A stretch of 64,000 nt of DNA from Sanghuangporus weigelae (GCA_033182465.1 CP137322.1:2710213-2774212); one strand, 5' to 3'. Shown: positions 24,041 to 36,275, counted from the stretch's first letter. The notes: generated by a model not told the origin, from the sequence alone. Numbers and translations: made by a program.

Positions 24041-26495
24041 GTTTACGATACTCAAACGGTTTAACTATGTTGTTACAATCCGGTAATGCGGGACATACCA
24101 CCCCAATTTCTTTCAATCGGCCGACAGCCGCACAGCGCTCAACAAGCGGATCTATTAAAGAGCGTGCAACTCTTTTCGTCGAAGCAAATAAATTGCACGT
24201 AGGTTTGTCTCCGTTCTGAACGGAGCTATATGCTTTTCCAAGGCTACTACGAGAAGTAACAGCTTAGATCATAGTTAATTATCCATCTCCCGGAAGAACT
24301 CGGGTTGCCTGTCGTTCTTCCTTAACTGTACTGTATCGACCACGGAATCAAAAGGCGACCTTTTCGAGTCGAGCAATCAATTAAGGCACGTCATGGAGAA
24401 ATCGAAGAGAATTCCGTTTTGTGTGAGGACTGTGAGAAATAACAAAGTCACAAATCTGGTTTCTTTCGCCGAAATCTTATTCATGTCTTGCTGCCGAGAG
24501 GCTGTACTATGACTTGCTTTTGACAACGAAGGAGGAATTTCCGGCACTACTTTAGATGCCTGTCATCTAAAACATACTTTACAGGGTCTCAGGGTTCCCA
24601 CATGTAACTCTAATCTAATTTATATCACATCGATTTCTGCCTTCTTACTCGTGATGAACACGTCTATCGAAAATGCCGAGCAAAGCTAGGGGACAGGTAA
24701 CTTTGATGCAGAGTAGCTGAATACGAAACGGCAAATATAGCAGAGCTCGGAGAAGATCGAAAAACCTGCGGAAACTAGGATTGCTGTAATTCTGGTTTGA
24801 CTCGAGGCTCTTTGCAAATAGCTCCGAGGCGAATTCAAGGTACAAGTTTTTGGTATGATCGGAACTTCAACTTCTACTGAAGTAATGCTGTCAAGTTTCT
24901 ATCAAGACAGGAATTGTCGATCTTCTCATAAAGTTTCGTAATCATAGACAATGTGTTGGCAGATGATGCACATGTCAAATCGAAGGCATTGACGACTCAT
25001 TTGCAGTAAGTCTGTAATTCCAGTCAATCCCGATTACATTGCAGTAAAAAGATTAGTCAGAACTGGGACTTTGCTTTCAAAGAGGACAGGAGGCCTTTTC
25101 TTGCACGCAGTATCACCAAAAGCATAGTTGTCCCCGCAGCACAAATAAATACGCACCTGTGAAGCAAGCGGCTCCACGAAACTTCAAGATGGCACAGAAG
25201 AGAGAGGATCCTTCAGATTCACACAAAGTCGCTGGCCGCGGAGATAACTCACAAAGGTTAACTCCTGCAACGACTAGCATTGATGCCACCCGACAGGACA
25301 ACAGATCCAGAGGAAGTACCGCGACTGGCAGTTCCGAGTCTACACGGAAGTCTAGTATGAAGAGACCGAGTAAAGCGATTGAAAGCAAGGTGCACGAAAG
25401 CAGTGGATTAGGGAAGAGAGTGGAATGGACCAGAGAAGTTATCGACCAGACAAAATATATCGATGCTGAAGAAGGACACTGGTTTGGTAGTAGTAAACAT
25501 GAAGATTCGCATGATCAAAATGACAGTCTTGGAACGCCCGAAGGAGTTGTAGCGTACGGACCAGAGGCACTGGGGAAGCAAAAGGGCACAGAAGCCAATG
25601 GGCCGAATATCTCTGAGGAGGAACAGAGACATCGTTCGTTGATAACGCGTGTAGAAGCTGATTTCAAAGCGAGTGAGTTCTTAATGCACAAGAAATATCC
25701 GACTCTCTATTAATTTCATTTAAAGTCAGAGAACGCTTTTACCGCAAGAAGATCCAAAGAGTAGGTGGTGTCTACAAAACGACCTTCTACGCAAAGACCA
25801 AATTAAGTGAGAATTGTTTCGTATACAGTGGGACTATTCTCAACTGATATTTCCAAAGAATGCATATTCTCTGATGATTGTAATGAGCTGCCAGAAGCAT
25901 TGCCCGACCTTCCACAAGAACTTGATTCTCCAATGCAAAAATTCGACCTCTACTATGATATCCTGAAAGCACTCGAAAAGCATTTTGTAGAACGTCACAA
26001 CAAGAAGGGTGGCAAGCGTGAGCGCCAACTTTCAGCGATACGTGAAGTTCACGAGAAGTTATATGACGTGTCATCGGTGCGTCAAGAAAGACGAGATATT
26101 GAGGTGGCTAGAAAGTCGGAAGAGAAGAAACGGAAACAACTAGAGGAACAAAGGCTTGGAAAATGGAGCGGAAGACATCTCCAAGAAGCGTATGGTTCTG
26201 GCTCCCATAGTCTTTGGTAGTGTTGGCTTTCACTTTGGCCTGTGCATCTGGGGCTACGATCACTGCGATCATTTTCCAAGAAGCAAATCAATAACAGCCA
26301 CATTAGACAAGTACATATTAGATATGGGTTGCTGACCCTCTGAAGGCTATCATCGTAAATCCGATTTCCTCTTCGGCCAAAGGTAAATCATTCGGCTAAG
26401 GGGAGGTGTCTTCGGAGGAAAAGACAGTGTTACACTGTAACCTTTGAAGTAGACAGTTTTCATGCAATGGAGTGTGTCTAGAAGAGTTTTCCCGC
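24040..26495 (+). repeat. Tandem duplication, unit 1 (about 2.4 kb)
   Basis: This stretch aligns by eye with the next unit over its whole length. Matching landmarks include TACGAT-CTCAAACGGTTT-ACTAT (24045 and 26500), GGTTTCTTTCGCCGAA (24458 and 26870), the coding parts, and the sequence downstream of the stop (26220 and 28516). The offset shrinks from about 2455 to 2280 bp, so small deletions have accumulated. The unit includes the gene and about 1.1 kb upstream. Confidence 0.6.
25189..26220 (+). pseudogene. Unknown lineage-specific gene, copy 1 (frameshifted)
   Basis: No family recognised. The first exon (25189 to about 25678) encodes a hydrophilic Ser/Lys/Glu-rich segment (MAQKREDPSDS..., later SSESTRKSSM and ISEEEQRHRSL). 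An intron of about 53 nt (GTGAGT...AAAG) leads to a basic segment (RERFYRKKIQRVGG) ending near KTKLSENC. The last segment (GLFSTDISKECI, FDLYYDILKALEKHF, then a Glu/Lys/Arg-rich coiled coil to the stop at 26220) is one base out of frame with it. Copy 2 reads straight through the same junction (KTNLSNCSYAAELFSTD), so copy 1 looks to have gained one T in a T run (near 25815) or to need an implausibly short intron. The C-terminal half has coiled-coil character. Confidence 0.4.
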
Positions 26496-28990
26496 CTTTT
26501 ACGATCCTCAAACGGTTTGACTATTGATTACTTATACTCAGATACTAGACTTCCCGACGTCCTCTTTTCGAAATCTCTTTCGTCGACCGACAGCCTCATA
26601 GATTCTAACAAGCAACTCTTTGCGCCGAAGCAAACAAATCGCACATAGATTTGTCTCCTTCCAAATGGAGCAAAAGTAACAACTGAGTGCGTATTTCACT
26701 ATCCGCCTCATGGAAGAACTCGGATTGCTTGTTGCCTTTACTTTACGATAACTAGTACGTTACTGGCCACGAAATCAAAATGCTACCCTTCGAACAATAA
26801 ATTAAGGCACATCGTTGATTGAGAACTCGAAGAGAATCCCCAAGCGAGGGAGCTGGCAAAGTCTCAGAATCGGTTTCTTTCGCCGAAGTCCTTATGGACG
26901 TCTTGCTGCCACGACTTCGAGAGGGTGCTTCAACTTACTTGGACCACGAAAGAATCTTTGCACCGCTACTAGGCTAGTTCGCTTTCAATTCTTATCATCC
27001 AAAAGTACTCCTCAGAGTTGATCTCATCGTCTCTACACGAAAGTTTAGTCTACATCTCATCAGCTACATCTCTCTAACGAACGAGCGTGTCGATCGACAA
27101 TGCTTAACACGGACCTCCAACAATACAGTCGTCACTCCAAAGGGGCTTTGAAATAGATGTACCATAAAGCCAAGGTTCCAAACTACATCAGAACTCCGAG
27201 GAGTTTGCTACCACAGAAGAGAAAGTTAGAGACTAGGCTCACTGAGAATATGATTTGGTTCAGTGCTCGTCGCTGCCGGCTTTGAGACGAACCAAGCTTA
27301 TCTATCGTATGATTGCTTCTTTCAACTATGGCCCTTTTGTTGTTGCAGACACCAGATAACGAACATGTCGAATCGAGGTTTACATTGCAACAAAAAAATT
27401 GATTATTACTGGTAGTTTGTTCTCAAAGAAACCGGAACGGGAAACCATTTGCTCATAGTCATGAAAAAGCAATGTTGTTCCCGCAACGTTCATCAGATTG
27501 TAACCATAGAAGGTGTCTCTGAGAATCATCAGGACGGGAAAACAGAGTGGATATCACTCCAATCCACCTAAAGGCGGCAGATCGGAAAATGAATCAAAAA
27601 GATCAACTCTTGCTTCGAGCCACAAGACAGGGTAACAACCCCAGAGGAAGTACTTCAACCAGCAGTTCGGAATCTACACGGTGGTCGAATATGAGAGAAC
27701 GGAACAAGACGACAGGGAGCAAGACACAAGGAAGCAGTGGATTAAGGAAAATTTGCAGTGGATCGGCGAAGTTATTCAGCAGACGAAGTATGCCGACGCT
27801 GAAGAAGAATTTCGGATTGGAAGTAGCAAGCTCGAAGATTCGCGTAGTCATCATCCGTAGGGACTGAGGCGTCTTGACAAGAAGCACGCCATGGAAAGTA
27901 AAAGAACACAAAAGTTAACGAGTCAACTCTGTCTGAGGAAGAACAGCCTAGGCCTCGTCTCATGAAAGAGTGGATAAGGAAGGTATAGGCTGGTTCTGAA
28001 TCTGTCCGAGAGATATCCGACTCTGTGTTGATTTTCATAAAGAGTAAGAGATTCAACAAAGTAGATAGAGTAGAGTATTTCCATCCAAAGACCAACTTGA
28101 GTAATTGTTCGTACGCTGCGGAACTATTCTCAACCGACAACCTCATAGAATGTATATTCTCTGATGTCTGCATAGAGTTGTCGAAAGCACTACCCGAGCT
28201 CCCAGGGGAATCTCATTCCACAATGCAAAAACTTGACGTGTATTATAGTATCCTGAAAGCGCTCGAGAAGCATTTTGTGGGGTATCATAAGGGGAACGGT
28301 GACGAGCATGAGCAAAAACCTTCATCCGTACAGGAAGTCGACAGGAAGATATACGAGGTATGCCTGGCGCGCAAGGAAAGACGACATATTGAGGAGGCTT
28401 GGGCAGAAGCCGAGGAGGAGAAACGAGAAAAAAAACACGTGGAACAAAGACTCCGGGCAATTTTGAGAAGCCATCATAAGCACGCATTCGGTCCTGTCTC
28501 CCATAGCCCTTGGTGATCTATACATTCGCTTCTGCCTCTTTGGCATCTGCATTCGCGGCTACGATCATCACCATCCCACAGAAGCATCAGCCTTAGCCAT
28601 ACCAGACATGTGTTGCCATCTACTGGATGCTAGCTTCGCAAGCACGAGTTCCCTTTTGCCAAAGGTAAGTTGCTAGGTAACTCGTGGTCTCTTCCGATGG
28701 ACAAGATAGTGTGAACCTTCAAATTTGGTTCTTTTAATGCGTATGGACAGCCATTCGAGATAAGCTCTACCGAGTCTCAGAGTACTTTGCAATACTTTCA
28801 GCTTGTAACAGGATGCAAAGTACTTGTATGATTTCCGCCAAATCCAGTTTCCGATCCAGCCATGTGGCGAAGGCAAGCATTTTGCTTCGGGAAGAGCAGA
28901 CGAGGACATCCGAACTCTCAATGTGAATTACCAGCAGCAAACCGACAACACACTGCAAAGGTGCCAAACATATAAGCAGAGAGCATTACA
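26496..28990 (+). repeat. Tandem duplication, unit 2
   Basis: Second copy of the unit starting at 24040, head to tail. It is clearly diverged (many substitutions and small indels), so the duplication is not recent. The similarity fades around 28.7-29.0 kb. Confidence 0.6.
27589..28516 (+). pseudogene. Unknown lineage-specific gene, copy 2 (5' half broken)
   Basis: Paralogue of the gene at 25189. The N-terminal part starts at the ATG at 27589 (MNQKDQLLLRATRQGNN, SSESTRWSNM) but shifts frame near 27740. Its continuation, recognisable as WIGEVIQQTKYADAEEE, is in another frame and meets a stop (about 27860). The C-terminal half is intact from about 28025 to the stop at 28516, with LFSTDNLIECIFSD, LDVYYSILKALEKHF and a charged coiled coil. 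The two copies are damaged in different places: copy 1 in the middle, copy 2 in the first half. Both share the motif YYxILKALEKHF. Confidence 0.4.
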
Positions 28991-29018
28991 GCACGTCAAT
29001 GCTGAACGATAGGTAAAA

Positions 29019-29246
29019 ATGTCTCAGGAGAAGACTCGAACGTCGGAAACGCCAAAGCTACCAACCGGTAAGCGGGGATCGCAGGCGTGGTCGAGGTTCA
29101 GAGGGCTCCTGCCCTCCCTCCGGCGAGTCAGCGCTATCTCACGCACACGGAGTACGAGAAGTGACAAGGAGAAAGAAAGGGTCACTGAAGAGACGAAGTC
29201 CCGTAAGACATCCAAACCTCGGGCTCATTTTCAGCATCTAAGCTAA
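29019..29246 (+). CDS. Small basic ORF, 75 aa, doubtful
   Basis: An ATG frame (MSQEKTRTSETPKLPTGKRG...) of Ser/Arg/Lys-rich composition. A TATA-like ATATAAG lies at about 28970. Its start is loosely similar in composition to the N-terminus of the duplicated genes upstream, so it may be a third, short relic. No family recognised. Confidence 0.2.
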   Translation: MSQEKTRTSETPKLPTGKRGSQAWSRFRGLLPSLRRVSAISRTRSTRSDKEKERVTEETKSRKTSKPRAHFQHLS

Positions 29247-30382
29247 CATCCAGTCTCGTAAAAGATACGCCCTCACCGACTGCTGGCGGTAAAAGCTCTC
29301 CGGACAATCGTAGCACGCGAAGTGATGGCTGTGAGTTGTAATCTGTAATTCGATCAGTATACTGGACCATTCTGACACCATGGGATGGGACAGCGCATGA
29401 AACAGCTAACCAACAACATAAGCAATTGAAGGACGCTCAGGGGAACGAACTACTACCTGCCCCCTTCAATCAGGATTCCCTTGGATTTGGGAGGTGATTT
29501 CGGACTCATATGGCTTCGGTATACGGGCTGTACGTATTGTAGAGTATAGTCCTCGACAACGGCGCTTGCTAGTAACATAGAATAACTCATGGTCGTATTG
29601 ATATTGACAGAGCCAAGTCACTCAGAAATATATATATGACGTAATCACTTCCCACGGTAACGTCAATAGGGACAGCATATTAGCATAAATCATCATCAAT
29701 CATGATCATGATAGACCCGGAAAGGTAGACTTTGGTGTAGGAGATCGTCCTGTTCTATCCTCGATCTATACGACTCCCATGACTCTGAACTCGTACAAAA
29801 TACTGTATGCAGATCCTTGCCGTTCTCAGACAAGGAGGCGAAAGGGCGAAAAGGGAAAGACTGTCGTGCGAGGGGAGTAAAGCAAAGCAAAACGAGCACG
29901 GGTAGGATACTGGGCTATACATGCATTTGTCGTAGGCAGAGGTACGCGGAGGATAGGGACCGACGACGAGGATGAGGTAGCGAAAGCGGTGATAGTGGGG
30001 GTCCAGTTCAGCCCGGATGGTCTCTAGAGACGACAGATGCAAAATGGATGGGAGGGGGAGATATGCAGTGACGGGAAGAAGCGAGATTGATTCGGGAACG
30101 GATGGTGATGAGAGGTTAAGGACTGACTCAGAGAGGAATACAAAAGATGTATGAAGGGAAAGCGCAAAGAGAGACATCCCTCCAAAGAAACGCGAAAAAA
30201 TGAGAGAACAGCATTGTAAGAAAGCGTGTGTAAGCGTGAAACCAAGAAGAAAAGACAAGTTAAAAACAAGAAATCCAATTGTTCATCTGTTCGAGTAAGT
30301 GTTCCGTCCATCATCAATATTTTGTGTCAAAGAGAAAAGAAAAGGAATCGTTAAGAAAATGCGACTCGATCTTGCACGCCGA
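29247..30382. other. Region 3' of the glucanase gene, no gene seen
   Basis: About 1.1 kb with frames lacking motifs. The minus-strand frame at 29755-30258 is Ser/Leu/Phe-rich and fits untranslated pyrimidine-rich sequence. Confidence 0.4.
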
Positions 30383-33028
30383 CTACGGCATCGGAGGTGG
30401 AGTGGTGACTACCTCTCTTGCCATTCGCGCAACTGTCGCGCCTCCACCGCACGTCGCCGTGGGCAATGGATTACCAAGTGCACCCCAAGCAGACAGGCTA
30501 TAGCAAGCACACAAAAGCCTCAGCTCAGTCCAGCACGGAATAAAGAGAGGACCAGACTTACTAGCTGCACCCAGCAATTTCGGTAACCCCACTAGCCGTA
30601 TCACTCGCATCCGCCCATCCATCGCCAATGCTAACAGTCTTCGCCCTCTCACTGAAGAACGTGTCCGTCGGCAACGTCGACATGGCAACTGTACTCGTAT
30701 ACGTAGGCAAAAAGTTCATGTCGCCCGTAGCACCACTGATAGTCGTCGGTGGCCACGCCGTGAAACTCTCTCGGACGGACGCGGAGATCGTGCCCGCACC
30801 AGGACCGCCCGTCATCCACGCCGAAGCGAATGTCCCGGGGAACTGAGTGCCCGTGGCAGAAAGGGACTGACACATCCCCGTCGCGCTCCTCGGATCGTCA
30901 GGCATCCAGCCGTTCTCCAAGCCCAGTTGGTAAGACCACAGCGGAGCTTGCACCGTCCCCGTGTCGGAGGCGTTCCCGATCTTCCACGTCCAGAAAAAGT
31001 AGTTCTGCAGAGCATCCATACTCGCTAGCGCGAATTGTTTGAGTCCGGCTTTGAGCGTGTCGTTCCACTGGGTGTAGTCGTTCCATAAGTCACAACCTCC
31101 TGGATATTGGGACTGTCCGCCTACACCTTGGAGGTATAACCCGCAGTCGTTGATCCCATTGCTAAATTCACCTGCAATGGAGACGCCAAACTCGATTTGA
31201 CTGTTGGAAAGTACAGTGAGTATATCAAAAAGGTAAGACAGGTAAGCTGTGCTCACGATTGATTCATCGTAAGACCCCACGAGAGACATGCTTTCTGAGG
31301 CCAAGCTTCGATCGGATCGGTGCTTGACGCTTCTCCGCCAAACGCAAAATACGGGCTAAAGTGAACCATTGAGTCCAGACATTTTCAACCAAGTAGATGA
31401 AGCGTTGCTGCTACTCACTGGGTATCAAGTGCGACTCGGTCCGCACCAGGGAGGAAGTTTACCCATTCCGAGAAGCTCTGGAAGCCATCGTGGATGCTAA
31501 TGAAGGCGCCATTGTCCTCTCCGTACCCCGTAATGCTACGAACCATATCGTGTGCTTGAAGGTAGAAGTGGCCGATGTTGTCTTGTCCGATGATACCAGT
31601 CAGAGCTAGACAGAATGTCATGAACAGCTGTAAAAGTTTGTGAGATGCAAGATGCTCACGCTCGTTGATGACTCCAAACATCGGGATTAGGTCCTTGAAC
31701 TCCGGCTGAGAGATGAACTCCGTGACAATCCTGATATACTCCAACATCCTCTGAGCATTCGCGAATCCCATGGGGCCATTCATGAAATTAATCTGTCCAT
31801 CCTTCCCACTATGGTTATACCCATTCTGACTTCCCGGTGCGGTGTGCAAGTCCAAATTGACGCGTAATCCGTACTTGCGGCACCAGCGTAAGACACGGAG
31901 GATATAATTCCAACATGTGCGCGCGAGGAACGGTTCGGGCGCGCTGGGCGTGTCCCATTTCTCGATAGCCCAAAACGGAATGGGTAGCCTGATCCAGTTT
32001 AGTCCTGCCCCGGCGATCTGAGCGATATCCTGCTCAGTGATGAACGTATTATAGTGATCCTCCAATTGTGACAGTCCGCCGTCAGGGGAGGTGTCCTGGG
32101 CCATAGCAAGGGAGAGCGTCCACTCGTCGATGACGGACATGTTATCCGCTGTGTTATATTTCTGGAAGAGCGCGGGGACGATGAACGGTTCGAGGACGAA
32201 GAGGCCGCCGAGGTTTGTTCCCGCGATTTTGTCAACTCCCCAGTTCCAAGACGTGTTGAGGGGTGGTGTCCAGCTGTTTGGCTGGGCGTTGTTGTTGAAT
32301 GGATCTTCTGGGTCCCAGTACCTGGTAGCATATTTGCATCAGTATATTTTTTGAACAAACAATGTTGCTCACCAGAATCCGCTGAATTTATTGGAATAAA
32401 CGAATGTATCGCCATCCTCGGTCGTGACAGTCGAGCCATCACCACCGGTGACAACACCACCTTTATTCCCGGACCCAGAGCCTCCCGACGCACTGCCAGA
32501 GCTTCCACCGCCACCGCCGTTAGTGCCAAAGATAACGCCTATAGGAACAGCAACGGCAGCAGCGACAATAATAGACGCGAGTATTCCCACGGTCCATAAC
32601 ATTCTAGTTCGGTTCCGAATCCGACCTCCGTTGTCGGGTGCGGTGATAGAGTTCGGACCCGTCGTCATCAAGATATCCTTTTCGGGGTCACCACCGATTC
32701 CTGGCTTTATCTCTGAGCTCGAGGCGCGTGCTGCAGTGGCCACAACGCCGGTGAGAGGAACGGCTGCACTCGCATCGACATCTTCTGCGCCGAGCAGGGC
32801 TGAATCGCGGGGAGAGTCTGCGAGGACGAGAGAAGGCGTGAAAGAGGAGAAGCGGTTTGGGTTGGGAGGCGTGAGTGGCTGCTGCTGGTCGAGGAAGGCG
32901 GTGGACTCCTGGGGAGTGAGATAAGGAGTTGGAGGTGCTGCGCCTTCAGGAAGAGGTTGAGGCGTGACGGTGCCTGAACCTGAGCCCATGTCCGCGAAAG
33001 GGTCTACCGTTGAGTTGCGAGCGGACAT
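30383..33028 (-). CDS. Membrane-anchored exo-beta-1,3-glucanase (GH5)
   Basis: Six exons (33028-32373, 32321-31660, 31605-31419, 31355-31257, 31200-30562, 30497-30383) join in phase to 785 aa. The product hydrolyses beta-1,3-glucan at the cell surface and acts in wall remodelling. Residues ~1-150 are a cytoplasmic Pro/Ser/Thr-rich tail. A single transmembrane segment follows (MLWTVGILASIIVAAAVAV), then a Gly/Ser linker, so topology is type II. Catalytic-domain signatures are IRLPIPFWAIE, DLHTAPGSQNG, MFGVINE (acid/base Glu, at the end of exon 2), DTHPYFAF and SIAGEFSNG (nucleophile Glu). The last exon encodes the C-terminal AGCSYLSAWGALGNP, which matches the family end better than the stop reached without that splice. 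Start is the first ATG in frame (33028). The assignment is secure; the exact subfamily (exgD-like) is inferred from the membrane anchor. Confidence 0.9.
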
Positions 33029-33179
33029 TGTCGTCGGTGGCAAGGGGTAGGGTAGGGAGAGAAGCGTTGAGTGAGAAGCTAAAAGGAAACAGATACCAGT
33101 TGTACTCGGAGCATGTAGTCCGTGCGAGAGTTACTTCTTTTGCTTATCTCGTTCAGTATACCCATTGCGGAACGCTCTG

Positions 33180-33212
33180 TGCCGCCATCGCCGCCATCGC
33201 CGCCATCGCCGC
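33180..33212. repeat. 9-bp microsatellite (GCCGCCATC)n
   Basis: Just over three perfect units about 150 bp upstream of the glucanase start, in the presumed promoter or 5' leader. Confidence 0.8.
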
Positions 33213-33815
33213 TCTGGCTGAGCTGAACAGAACAAGCACTGCGTTCCATAGGTTTGTACAGTAATGTCTCTTAGAATACATTATTTAAGCTACACGTGCC
33301 TACAAGACGAGTTTGTAGCGCAGATCACTGTAGATCTTGTAGTCTCTTAAAATCATAATATCATAAGCTAGAAGATTCAAGTAGATGGCATCTCTTATCC
33401 TAGATGATTTCTTGTAGACTGGCCCACCTGTTACATTCTAGTATCTTGTAGATGAACTACTGTCTCTAGATGAGAATTTTTACCTCAACTTTCCAACACT
33501 AAGTAGCAACTTATAGCAAGTGATCTTCATTTCCATATTCAGAGCACAAATCAATCTTGAATTCACATTAATTACCCCATATAATTACATATTGCTATTC
33601 ACCGCTATCAGCCAGTTTAGCAAGCATACCATGATCATTTAACGCATGGCGTACATCGAATGTAATGGTGGAGGTGAAGGTGGAGATGGAGGGAGATCAC
33701 ATTCACTGTGTGCGGAAAAAATGTGAGAGAGATTGTAACACACGCGAATTGTAAAGCAGCACCTTCACCTTCTTGTTGCCACCGAGCTGAGCAAATGCAA
33801 ATAAGATACTGAGAT
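33213..33815. other. AT-rich intergenic region
   Basis: About 600 bp without a gene. It contains many copies of TAGAT/ATCTA words (33300-33480), a texture seen again at 47270-47570. Confidence 0.4.
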
Positions 33816-35034
33816 ATGGGGGCATCCAGTTCGCAAAGCCTTCAGAGTTCAGAGCTTAAACGCCTTGCATTCATGGTCTTAAAGGATGGGAACATAGAAG
33901 AGTCCAACAGCTCGCTTGAGGTGCAGGTGCGCGAGGCAGTCAAGGCACCGCTTGGAAAGTGCCGGGCATGTGGTATGAGCGTCAATCCAGACTTCATCAT
34001 ACAAGTGATCCAGCTCCACCACCCGAGTCGAGAGGATCTGCACCGTGACGAGGATGTGGACAAAGTATCAAGCTTGTTCGAGTCGCTTGCCCCAGTTGTT
34101 CTCGCCCTCATGTCAAACAAAGATAATCACATCTATGCGGGACTCCGCCGGTACTCTGAGATCAGTATCTGGCCTTATTGAGAACATGCTTGACAAAGAA
34201 GCCATGGTCAGTATCTGGCCAATCTCGTGCTTAAGATTAACACGAAGCTCAACGGGATCAACGATCGGCTGGAGCCTGCTTCCCTGAAATGGCTGGCAAA
34301 CACGATGGTGGTCGGGTTCGATGTGATTAAGCTGGATGGGAAAGCAGTCAAGGGTGCGCCTGGTACCGCGGCGGTTGCAGCGTCGTGCGACATGAACTTC
34401 GTGCAATACCATGCGAGCGTCTCATTCAAGTTGCAGGGGCTGGAGGAAGAAGTGAGTGTATTTTCTTATGCTCTGATGCAAGTGACTAACACAGGCATTC
34501 GGATGGCCAGCACGCGCGGATCATGACCGCTGAGATCAAGCAGCTGAAGCATTCAGTGAGTTGAAGAAATACAAGCCGAAGCTGACTTACGTCGCTTGTA
34601 GCAGGGGTCACCAGACTTGGTTCTACCCGATGAAGGCAGAAGATGTGGACAGGATCTTGTACTCTCTGGCGGAACCGGTCATAGACCAGAAGAGCATTAT
34701 TGACTACGATTTCTACTTGCAGGCTCACACGAGCACGCAAAGTATCGCTCATGCGGCTCACTACACGGTCCTCCATGAAGACGACGAGTTCTCTCCCGAT
34801 GCTCTGCAGCAAGGCATCAACGACACTTCGTACCTCTGGGCGGCGTCCACGAACAGCGTGAGCTTGGTACCACCAGTCTATTGGGCAAGTCAGGCACGCG
34901 CTCGCACACGCTTATACTTGTGCAAAGTGATGTCGTCTGCTGAGAGAAGTAAGAAGGCCAGGGTGTCGGCTCAGGATGTCATTGGTAGGGCGAAGGGACT
35001 CTGGAGGGATGGAGTCTCAGGTGGCAGAGGATGA
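33816..35034 (+). pseudogene. Truncated Argonaute relic (MID and PIWI parts only)
   Basis: Argonautes bind small RNAs for gene silencing. The 5' part (33816 to about 34160) resembles the MID domain and MID/PIWI junction (KCRACGMSVNP, LMSNKDNHIYAGLRR). A PIWI segment follows in the same frame after a break: QYLANLVLKINTKLNG, WLANTMVVGFDV (first catalytic Asp), and VAASCDMNFVQYHAS. The next pieces are PKLTYVACSRGHQTWFYP, YDFYLQAH, AHYTVLHEDDEF (third-site His region) and YLWAASTNSVSLVPPVYWA. The N, L1, PAZ and L2 domains are missing, and the block that normally holds the YRDGVSEGQ catalytic Asp is deleted. A stop at about 34179 and a frame change separate the first two parts. A 13-bp repeat (TCAGTATCTGGCC at 34162 and 34208) marks the damaged junction. 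Splice-like GT-AG ends survive at 34452-34494. Slicer activity is not possible; expression is unknown. Confidence 0.75.
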
Positions 35035-35519
35035 TGGTGGAGGAAGAAAGAGAGACGTGATGATGCAAGGGTGAGAAGTGAAGTGGACAAGTCGTGACGG
35101 CTTAATATTACAGTACCTTTTCTAGTGTTGCTATATTAATCTACTCAGTTGTTCATCAGTCAATCCGTCTATTTAATTTTCATGTAGTATCTTCACATAT
35201 GACATACACAATGCTACGGTAGATTCAGTTTTCTGGCCTGGCTGAACAGTCTTGTATATTCTTGCTATCACAACTACTGTAATCTATCGGACATCCTCTT
35301 GGAACGCAGTGAAGCTTTGCCTTGAAGCTCGTATGATGTCATGATCAGTCTATTCTATCTGACATAAGCGACTGCACAGTGGCGTGCAGACCAAAGTTAT
35401 GCCCTCTATGAATTGCTGTCCTGTGTTTGAAATTCTTCGTGCAACAAGTTGTCAAATCACCATCAGAACTCATGTCTAGCAAAGTGCGATAGAAATCGCA
35501 CTAACTTTCTAAATAAATC
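35035..35519. other. Intergenic, no gene seen
   Basis: AT-rich sequence between the Argonaute relic and the reductase relic, with no supported feature. Confidence 0.4.
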
Positions 35520-36275
35520 TTGGGTACTTTGGTATATATATCCCCGAAAGAAACCCACGTCCGACAGGTCTTCCCATCGATGCTATTTCAGGAGTTTCCA
35601 AGTAAGTAGAATCGATAATATCGAGTCCTCGACGTCGAGATGACTGCAACCTTACGGGACTGATCTCGCTTCCAACGCCAATAATTGAGCGGACCCGGAA
35701 GATGTCTCAAAAACATTTCAGGATTACAACAAGTAGAATACCCACGTTAGACGCCTTACTTTCGGACAAGCCATTAAAATTAAACTTGCCCCCCGCAACA
35801 AGGATCTTAATCGTGTCTTTAATAGGGTACTTCTTATTCAATAACGCGCTCAAAGATCAAGACTCTTCGTTCCACAAAGTTTCGCAAGGACGTTGTCAAC
35901 ACTGCGCTTCTAACCCTTTTTAAAAGTTCAGCAATTTCACTGCATGAGATGGATCTGGATAGACTCATGAGGAATATGGTACTGGTACAAGACTTCGCTT
36001 ACTTATTCCTCCCTATGCAGGGCGGAATGAACACGAACTTTAGCGGAGAGGAAGGCTTCTCTGCACTTCTCAAAGAAAGAGCGAGAGGCTGGAGGGTTCA
36101 TGTCGTAGAATCCACCTGGAAGTGCATACTTGGTTACTGTCCTTGTCTGAACAAACAGCATCTTCGCACCAGGTGACGCCGAATCCAAGGACTTCTTAGT
36201 AGCCTCGAAAGCCTCTTCATCCGATAGTTCTCGTGAGTCAAAGGAGGCAAACGCACTTCCGATGCGACACAAAGA
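35520..36275 (-). pseudogene. Aldo/keto reductase relic (pyridoxal-reductase-like)
   Basis: Reading the minus strand from right to left gives family pieces in the correct order but in different frames. They are CRIGSAFASFDSRELSDEEAFEATKKSLD with GGFYDMNPP (36272-36003), NKKYPIKDTIKILVAGGKF followed by NGLSESKASN (about 35850-35740), and GRPVGRGFLSG (about 35585-35550). These match the NADPH-dependent reductases of the pyridoxal reductase/YakC type (N-terminal strand, PIEDTIxxLxxLVxxGKxxxxGLSE, and YSPLGRGFLTG). At least three frame changes and several stops separate them. No functional protein is possible. Confidence 0.6.

Noticed and set aside
29755-30258. 167-aa Ser/Leu/Phe-rich minus-strand frame after the glucanase gene
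   Set aside because: Composition fits pyrimidine-rich untranslated sequence and no start context or homology is seen.
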